A program made the translations under genes and the position numbers. Source: Sphingopyxis sp. H050 (GTDB lineage: Bacteria; Pseudomonadota; Alphaproteobacteria; Sphingomonadales; Sphingomonadaceae). Taken from it: a stretch of 64,000 nt of DNA. Position 1 is the first letter of the stretch, and each line of letters begins with the position of its first letter. Where the stretch lies: assembly GCF_001468265.1 (NCBI RefSeq), contig NZ_LNRZ01000006.1:1-64000 (forward strand), written 5' to 3'. Positions 59,589-64,000 of the stretch are shown here, in pieces. The notes under the pieces are model-generated. The model searched no databases and was not told where the DNA came from. It saw only the letters and a list, made by a program, of their open reading frames with translations.

Positions 59589-61121
59589 ATGACCAGTCAC
59601 GAGATGCTCGAGAGCGACTTCGCCACCCTGCCCGACCTTGTCCGCGCGTTTGCGACCGAGCGCCCCGACGACATAGCCGCCGCCGATCCGGTACGGCGGC
59701 TGAGTTGGTCCGAACTGGACGCAACGATCGACCGCATCGCGGCGCGGCTGCAGGCCGACGGCTTTGCGAAGGGCGACAAGACGGCGATTGCGGGTCTCAA
59801 CAGCGTCGAGCAGATGGCGGTGATCCTGGCGACGCTGCGCGCCGGCGGGGTCGCGGGGCTGATCACCAACAGCGCGACGGGCGAGCAGATGGCGGCGATG
59901 ATCGCCGACACAGGCGCGCGCCACCTGTTCCTCGACGAGGCCGCCGCCGCCAGCCTCAACGGCCAGCATGTCACCGCGACCGATCGGATCGCGATGGACG
60001 GCAGCGCCGTCGGCGCGCCGCTGGAGGCGTGGATGGCGCCCGGGGGCGCGAAGCCCGAACCGGTCGCGATCGATCCGCTCGACGGCTTCAACATCATCTA
60101 TTCGTCGGGCACGACGGGCACACCCAAGGGCATCGTCCACAGCCATGCGATGCGCTGGCAGCATATCCAGCGCGGCAAGCCCGCCTATGGCGCGCAAGCG
60201 GTGACGATCCTGTCGACGCCGCTCTATTCGAACACGACGATGGCGAGTTTCCTGCCGACCATCGGGTCAGGCGGGCAGACCGTGCTGATGAAGAAGTTCG
60301 ACGCGCGCGGCTTTCTGGAGCTTGCCGAGCGCGAGCGCGCGACGAACACGATGCTGGTGCCGGTGCAATATCGCCGCATCATGGCGCTGGAGGATTTCGA
60401 CCGCTTCGACCTCTCCAGCTTCGTCGCGAAATATTGCACGTCGGCGCCGTTTCCGGCCGCGCTGAAGGCCGAGGTGCTGCGGCGCTGGCCGGGCGGGCTC
60501 GTCGAAATATACGGCATGACCGAGGGCGGCGCGGCGTTCATCCTCGAGGCGCATCAATTCCCCGACAAGCTGCACACCGTCGGCAAGCCCGCGCCGGGCC
60601 ATGTCGCGAAGGTGATCGACGAGGCGGGCAACGAGCTGCCGCAAGGGTCGGTCGGCGAAGTCGTGGGCCGCTCGCCGGCGATGATGACGGGGTATAACAA
60701 CCGCCCCGACGCGACCAAGGCGATGCACTGGTACGATGCCGACGGCAACCTCTTCTATCGCCACGGCGACATCGGGCGGATCGACGAGGACGGCTTCCTG
60801 ACGCTAATGGACCGCGCCAAGGACATGATCATCTCGGGCGGGTTCAACATCTTTCCGAGCGACCTCGAAGCGATATTGCTCGCCGACGAGCGCGTCGTCG
60901 AGGCGGCGGTCGTCGGCATGCCGAGCGAGGAATGGGGCGAAACGCCGGTCGCGTTCGTGGTGCTGAAGGATGGCGCCGATGCGGAAAGCGTGCGGGCGGA
61001 TTGCAACGCGAAGGTCGGCAAGACCCAGCGGCTGAGCGCGATCACGGTGGTGGAGGAATTGCCGCGGAGCGCGATCGGCAAGGTGCTGAAGCGGGAACTA
61101 AGGGACGCCTACGCGGGGTGA
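59589..61121 (+). CDS. Class I adenylate-forming acyl-CoA ligase
   Basis: A 510-residue enzyme. YSSGTTGTPKGIVHS, TPLYSNTTMASFLP, IYGMTEGGAAFI, GDIGRIDEDGFLTLMDRAKDMIISGGFNIFP and the lysine in PRSAIGKVLKREL are intact. It activates a fatty or aromatic acid with CoA; the pocket cannot be read from sequence. It is divergent from the receiver-degenerate regulator, which is a natural candidate controller. Followed by a family B palindrome. Confidence 0.9.
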   Translation: MTSHEMLESDFATLPDLVRAFATERPDDIAAADPVRRLSWSELDATIDRIAARLQADGFAKGDKTAIAGLNSVEQMAVILATLRAGGVAGLITNSATGEQMAAMIADTGARHLFLDEAAAASLNGQHVTATDRIAMDGSAVGAPLEAWMAPGGAKPEPVAIDPLDGFNIIYSSGTTGTPKGIVHSHAMRWQHIQRGKPAYGAQAVTILSTPLYSNTTMASFLPTIGSGGQTVLMKKFDARGFLELAERERATNTMLVPVQYRRIMALEDFDRFDLSSFVAKYCTSAPFPAALKAEVLRRWPGGLVEIYGMTEGGAAFILEAHQFPDKLHTVGKPAPGHVAKVIDEAGNELPQGSVGEVVGRSPAMMTGYNNRPDATKAMHWYDADGNLFYRHGDIGRIDEDGFLTLMDRAKDMIISGGFNIFPSDLEAILLADERVVEAAVVGMPSEEWGETPVAFVVLKDGADAESVRADCNAKVGKTQRLSAITVVEELPRSAIGKVLKRELRDAYAG

Positions 61122-61145
61122 AGGCGGGCGGCGGCCGGAAGCGGT

Positions 61146-61224
61146 CGTCGCCCCCGCGAAGGCGGGGGCCGCTGGAGGCGTTGCGCAAGGCCGACTACGG
61201 CCCCCGCCTTCGCGGGGGCGACGG
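61146..61224. repeat. Palindromic element (family B)
   Basis: CGTCGCCCCCGCGAAGGCGG at one end and CCGCCTTCGCGGGGGCGACG at the other, perfect arms, shorter centre than 55491-55581. It lies between convergent genes. Confidence 0.9.
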
Positions 61225-61279
61225 ACTATTTTAACGTCCGCTCTCCACCCCAAAGCAGCCCGTCAGACGGTAACGCACT

Positions 61280-61798
61280 TCAGATAAGCCCCGCCGCCCG
61301 AACCGCGGCGAGCGCGCTTGTCAGCCGCGCGTCGCCGTCGCCCTCGACCCAGGCCCATTTGAGCTTGCGGCGGTCGAGCTCGGCGATCGCGACGTCCATG
61401 AACTGGCGCCGAGCGAGGGCGCTGCCGAAGAGGCGCGTGCCGTCTTCCTGCCAGGGCAGGTCCATGGCGGGGACGAGATACAGGTCGGCGGGTTCGTCCC
61501 ACAGGTCGATTTCGGGCAGCCGGCGGCCGAGCAGCATGATCGCCCACGCCTGCGTCATCAGCGGGTCGGTGTCCGAGACAAGCCAGTCGGGGTGTTGCGC
61601 GAGCGCCGCCCTGGTCGCGGCGACATGGCCGTCGAAGATCGCGCGCAGATCGGCCTCGTCGAGGTCGGTGCCGTTCGCCTCGCAATAGGTGCGGCCATAT
61701 TCGGGGACGACGAGCGCGCCGAGCTGGAGGGCGAGCCGGGGCGCGAGGGTCGACTTGCCGGTGCTTTCGGCGCCGTGCAGGCAGATGTGGCGGGTCAT
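61280..61798 (-). CDS. NadR-like nicotinamide riboside kinase
   Basis: A 172-residue P-loop kinase: HGAESTGKSTLAPRLA (Walker A), VPEYGRTYCEANGTDL, LVSDTDPLMTQAWAIMLLG and a C-terminal helical part, as in the ribosylnicotinamide kinase domain of NadR but standing alone without its adenylyltransferase or regulator parts. It traps nicotinamide riboside as NMN for NAD salvage. Its start overlaps the pnuC stop by four bases, which links uptake and phosphorylation. Confidence 0.88.
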   Translation of the reverse strand: MTRHICLHGAESTGKSTLAPRLALQLGALVVPEYGRTYCEANGTDLDEADLRAIFDGHVAATRAALAQHPDWLVSDTDPLMTQAWAIMLLGRRLPEIDLWDEPADLYLVPAMDLPWQEDGTRLFGSALARRQFMDVAIAELDRRKLKWAWVEGDGDARLTSALAAVRAAGLI

Positions 61799-62364
61799 GC
61801 GGGCGCCGTACCGGCCGCCGCGGCGCGGCGCCACTGGAGCCATCCGTCGATCGAGAGACCGAGCAGCACGACGTACACCGCGCTGGTCGGATAGAGGCCG
61901 CGCCAGGCGAAGAGCGGGATCGCGATCAGATCGACGACGATCCACAGCCACCAGCTTTCGACGCGGCGGCGCGCGAGCAGCCATTGCGCGGTGATGCTGA
62001 TCATCGCGATGGCGCCGTCGACCCACGGCGCGATCGCGTCGGTGTAGCGGTCCATCGCGAAGCTCCACACGACCCAGGCGGCGATGGTGACGAGGGTCCA
62101 GACGAGGCGCGCGCGCGCGCTCATCCAGCCGACCGGAATGCCGCTTGCGTCGCGCGCGCGCATCCACGCCGCCCAGCCGTAGAGGTTGAGCGCGAAGAAG
62201 AAGCCCTGCAGCGCCATGTCGCTGTAGAGTTTCGCCTCGAAGAAGACGAAGGCGTAGAGCGTCACCGCGGCGAGCGCGAAGGGATAGTTCCACACGCTGC
62301 GCAGCGCGACGAGCGCGACGTTGATCAGGACCAGCGCGGCGGCGAGCCACTCGAGCTGGCTCAT
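61795..62364 (-). CDS. pnuC: Nicotinamide riboside transporter PnuC
   Basis: A 189-residue membrane carrier with six or seven helices. SVWNYPFALAAVTLYAFVFFEAKLYSDMALQGFFFALNLYGWAAWMR is the core block, with the PnuC WxxW-like pocket residues (NLYGWAAW). A late WWLWIVVDLIAIPLFAWRGLYPTSAVYVVLLGLSIDGWLQW completes it. It brings in nicotinamide riboside by facilitated diffusion. Coupled to the kinase gene downstream and overlapping the phytoene synthase stop upstream. Confidence 0.93.
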   Translation of the reverse strand: MSQLEWLAAALVLINVALVALRSVWNYPFALAAVTLYAFVFFEAKLYSDMALQGFFFALNLYGWAAWMRARDASGIPVGWMSARARLVWTLVTIAAWVVWSFAMDRYTDAIAPWVDGAIAMISITAQWLLARRRVESWWLWIVVDLIAIPLFAWRGLYPTSAVYVVLLGLSIDGWLQWRRAAAAGTAPA

Positions 62365-63335
62365 GCGGGGACTTCCGCGCCCGTCACGTCGCCGCGCGGG
62401 CGCGTCCACAGGCCGTCGCGGCTGATCCGGCGCTGCGGCGGGCGGCGGAGAACCGACCAGCCGGCGCGGGCGACCCAGCCGAGCTTGGCGAGCCGGGAGG
62501 TCCCTGCGCGGTGGTCCCACGCGTGATCGCCGCGGGCGCGCACCTCGCGGGCGATGTCGCCATAGATGCCCGCCGCGGCGAGCACCGCCCAGCGGCTGCG
62601 CGGCGGCAGCTTGCGCGCGCCCCAGCGCGCCGAGGCTTCATATTCCTCCGCCATTTCGGACAGCCATTTCGCCATGATCGCGAGGCGCGGGCGGAAGGCG
62701 GGGTGCATATGCTGGCCGGGCGGAATGTCGAGTTCGACCATCCAGTCGACGGGCAGGTAACAGCGGTCGGCGGCGGCATCCTCGGCGACGTCGCGCGCGA
62801 TATTGGCAAGCTGGAACGCGATGCCGAGGTCGGAGGCGCGGTCGAGCGTGGTCGCGTCCTTCGGATCGACGCCCATCACCAGCGCCATGGCGACGCCTAC
62901 GGCGCCCGCGACATGATAGCTGTAGCGCAGCAGGTCGGCTTCGCTGCGCGGGCGCCAGTCCCGTGCATCGAGTTCGAAACCCGCGACAATATCGTCGATC
63001 ACCGCGCGCGGAATGTCGATCTGGGTGAGCAGGAAACCGAGCGCGTCGAAGGCGGGCTCGCCGGTCAGCTCGCCGGCGAACGCCTTGTCGGTCTGCGCGC
63101 GGATCTGGGCAACCGCGGCGGCGGGATCGTGGCCCGGCCGCATCGTCCCGCCGTGGTCCTGCCCGTCGGTCAGGTCGTCCGCGGCGCGGCACCAAGCATA
63201 GAGCAGCCAGACGCGCTCGCGCGTGATCCGGTCGAAGAGTTGGCTGGCGAGCGCAAAGCTTTTCGATCCGCGCGCGATGCTGTCGTGCGCGAAACCGTGG
63301 AGAGCCTGCGCGTCATAGGCCCCCTCCGCTGTCAT
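62361..63335 (-). CDS. crtB: Phytoene/squalene synthase family protein
   Basis: A 324-residue prenyl synthase. LYAWCRAADDLTD (first Asp-rich motif, about 47-59), YSYHVAGAVGVAMALVMG, and LGIAFQLANIARDVAEDAAADRCYLP (second Asp-rich motif) are intact. It condenses two GGPP to phytoene, the entry to carotenoids (nostoxanthin-type pigments in sphingomonads). No crtI or crtY lies beside it; it is instead placed between a LOG gene and pnuC, overlapping each. Annotated crtB on motif grounds. Confidence 0.9.
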   Translation of the reverse strand: MTAEGAYDAQALHGFAHDSIARGSKSFALASQLFDRITRERVWLLYAWCRAADDLTDGQDHGGTMRPGHDPAAAVAQIRAQTDKAFAGELTGEPAFDALGFLLTQIDIPRAVIDDIVAGFELDARDWRPRSEADLLRYSYHVAGAVGVAMALVMGVDPKDATTLDRASDLGIAFQLANIARDVAEDAAADRCYLPVDWMVELDIPPGQHMHPAFRPRLAIMAKWLSEMAEEYEASARWGARKLPPRSRWAVLAAAGIYGDIAREVRARGDHAWDHRAGTSRLAKLGWVARAGWSVLRRPPQRRISRDGLWTRPRGDVTGAEVPA

Positions 63336-63916
63336 TACAGATTTTCGGCTTTCATCGCGAAGATCGTCTGGTGCGGAACGTAAGAGGCCATCTTGTCGAG
63401 CAGCTCGTCGAGCCCGGCATCGACGATCATGATCCCGGCGTGCGCGGGGCGGATGAAGCCGACCTCGACCATCTTGCGATTGAATGCGATCAGCTCGTTG
63501 TAGAAGCCAGCCGCATTGAGCACGCCCACGGGCTTTGCGTGATAGCCGAGCTGCGCCCAGCTGATCGCCTCCCACAATTCGTCCATCGTCCCGACGCCGC
63601 CGGGGATGGTGAGGAAGCCGTCCGAGAGGTCGGTGAACATTTTCTTCCGCTCGTGCATGCCCGAAACGACGTGCAATTCGGTGCAGCCGCGGTGCGCGAC
63701 TTCGGCGCCGACGAGCGCCTCGGGGATGATGCCGATGACCTCGCCGCCGGCTTCCAAGGCGCTGTCGGCGACCGCGCCCATCAGGCCGAGGCGACCGCCG
63801 CCATAGACGACGCCGATGCCGCGCTCGGCGAGCGTGCGGCCGACGTGGCGCGCGGTTTCGATATAGATCGGATCTTCGGGGGTCGCGGACCCGCAATAGA
63901 CGGCAAGGCGTTTCAT
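63335..63916 (-). CDS. LOG family protein (TIGR00730), putative nucleotide phosphoribohydrolase
   Basis: A 193-residue Rossmann-fold protein. MKRLAVYCGSATPEDP opens as in LOG proteins; GVVYGGGRLGLMGAVADSAL and the signature PGGVGTMDELWEAISWAQLG follow. LOG enzymes split AMP-type nucleotides or cytokinin ribotides to free base and ribose phosphate. First gene of the operon with crtB, pnuC and the NadR-like kinase; the stop shares a base with the crtB start. The specific substrate is unknown. Confidence 0.88.
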   Translation of the reverse strand: MKRLAVYCGSATPEDPIYIETARHVGRTLAERGIGVVYGGGRLGLMGAVADSALEAGGEVIGIIPEALVGAEVAHRGCTELHVVSGMHERKKMFTDLSDGFLTIPGGVGTMDELWEAISWAQLGYHAKPVGVLNAAGFYNELIAFNRKMVEVGFIRPAHAGIMIVDAGLDELLDKMASYVPHQTIFAMKAENL

Positions 63917-63939
63917 CGCTTCGTGGCTTTCAAAATATC

Positions 63940-64000
63940 CGTTCAGGCTGAGCGTGTCGAAGCCCCGCTCTTTCTTGCGCGCCTTTGCAGGAAGAACGGC
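63940..64000. repeat. Palindromic element (family C), cut by the window end
   Basis: CGTTCAGGCTGAGCGTGTCG then AAGCCCCGCTCTTTCTT, matching the left half of 37910-37997. Only part is visible. It lies just upstream of the LOG gene start. Confidence 0.7.

Overview
The window looks like chromosome from a high-GC Sphingomonadaceae alphaproteobacterium, most like Sphingopyxis. The reasons are the GTA-type head-tail gene set, a PEP-CTERM protein of the PEPxxWA type, an ATP12 chaperone, HWE-type kinases, and dense short palindromic elements between and inside genes. The genus is inferred from gene content; no marker gene was compared.

Region 1 (1-9.0 kb, minus strand) is a gene transfer agent / domesticated prophage head-tail cluster. 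Read in transcription order it holds a TerS-like gene, terminase large subunit, portal, a DUF6127-type protein, HK97 prohead protease, capsid, head-tail connector (gp6), DUF3168 (gp8), major tail protein (gp9), two tail-assembly chaperone genes (gp10, gp10.1) and the start of gp11, which runs off the window and seems to change frame. Two plus-strand genes are nested in it: a low-GC membrane protein at 6.4 kb and a small exported protein at 1.4 kb. Palindromic elements have also entered it, one of them in frame inside the protease gene.

Region 2 (9.2-25.8 kb) holds peptidases (S9, proline iminopeptidase, M28), a MocR regulator, a purine-salvage pair (hpt plus an adenine-deaminase-type enzyme), an isolated MreB and an RNase H-like protein. 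It ends with a four-gene minus-strand operon: BlaI repressor, M56/BlaR1-like sensor peptidase, a secreted protein carrying the same ~28-residue repeats as the sensor, and a TonB-type outer-membrane receptor. Two copies of a BlaI-type operator precede it.

Region 3 (25.9-41.4 kb) holds CorA, two related PilZ proteins (one fused to an XRE helix-turn-helix) that flank an ABC-F gene and share a CtrA-like upstream site, a GST, a CHASE-HWE histidine kinase, and a 5-oxoprolinase - DUF969 - DUF979 - DUF2891 - LacI cluster that looks like oxoproline or cyclic-amide uptake and use. A GGDEF protein follows.

Region 4 (41.5-50.5 kb) holds a distant relative of the GTA TerS gene, an arsR-arsI-arsC-aqpS arsenic operon with a clear operator, a RelE/XRE toxin-antitoxin pair with two operators, aconitase, a LuxR regulator behind a 31-bp perfect dyad, and tRNA-Val.

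Region 5 (50.5-64 kb) holds a winged-helix protein, a broken thermonuclease gene, a crcB - pseudouridine synthase - PaiB - small membrane protein - ATP12 run, an acyl-CoA ligase / HCCA-isomerase-like / enoyl-CoA hydratase operon, a regulator with an unphosphorylatable-looking receiver divergent from a second CoA ligase, and a LOG - phytoene synthase - PnuC - NadR-kinase operon.

No CRISPR array, rRNA or insertion sequence was seen. Most very long antisense frames are high-GC shadows.
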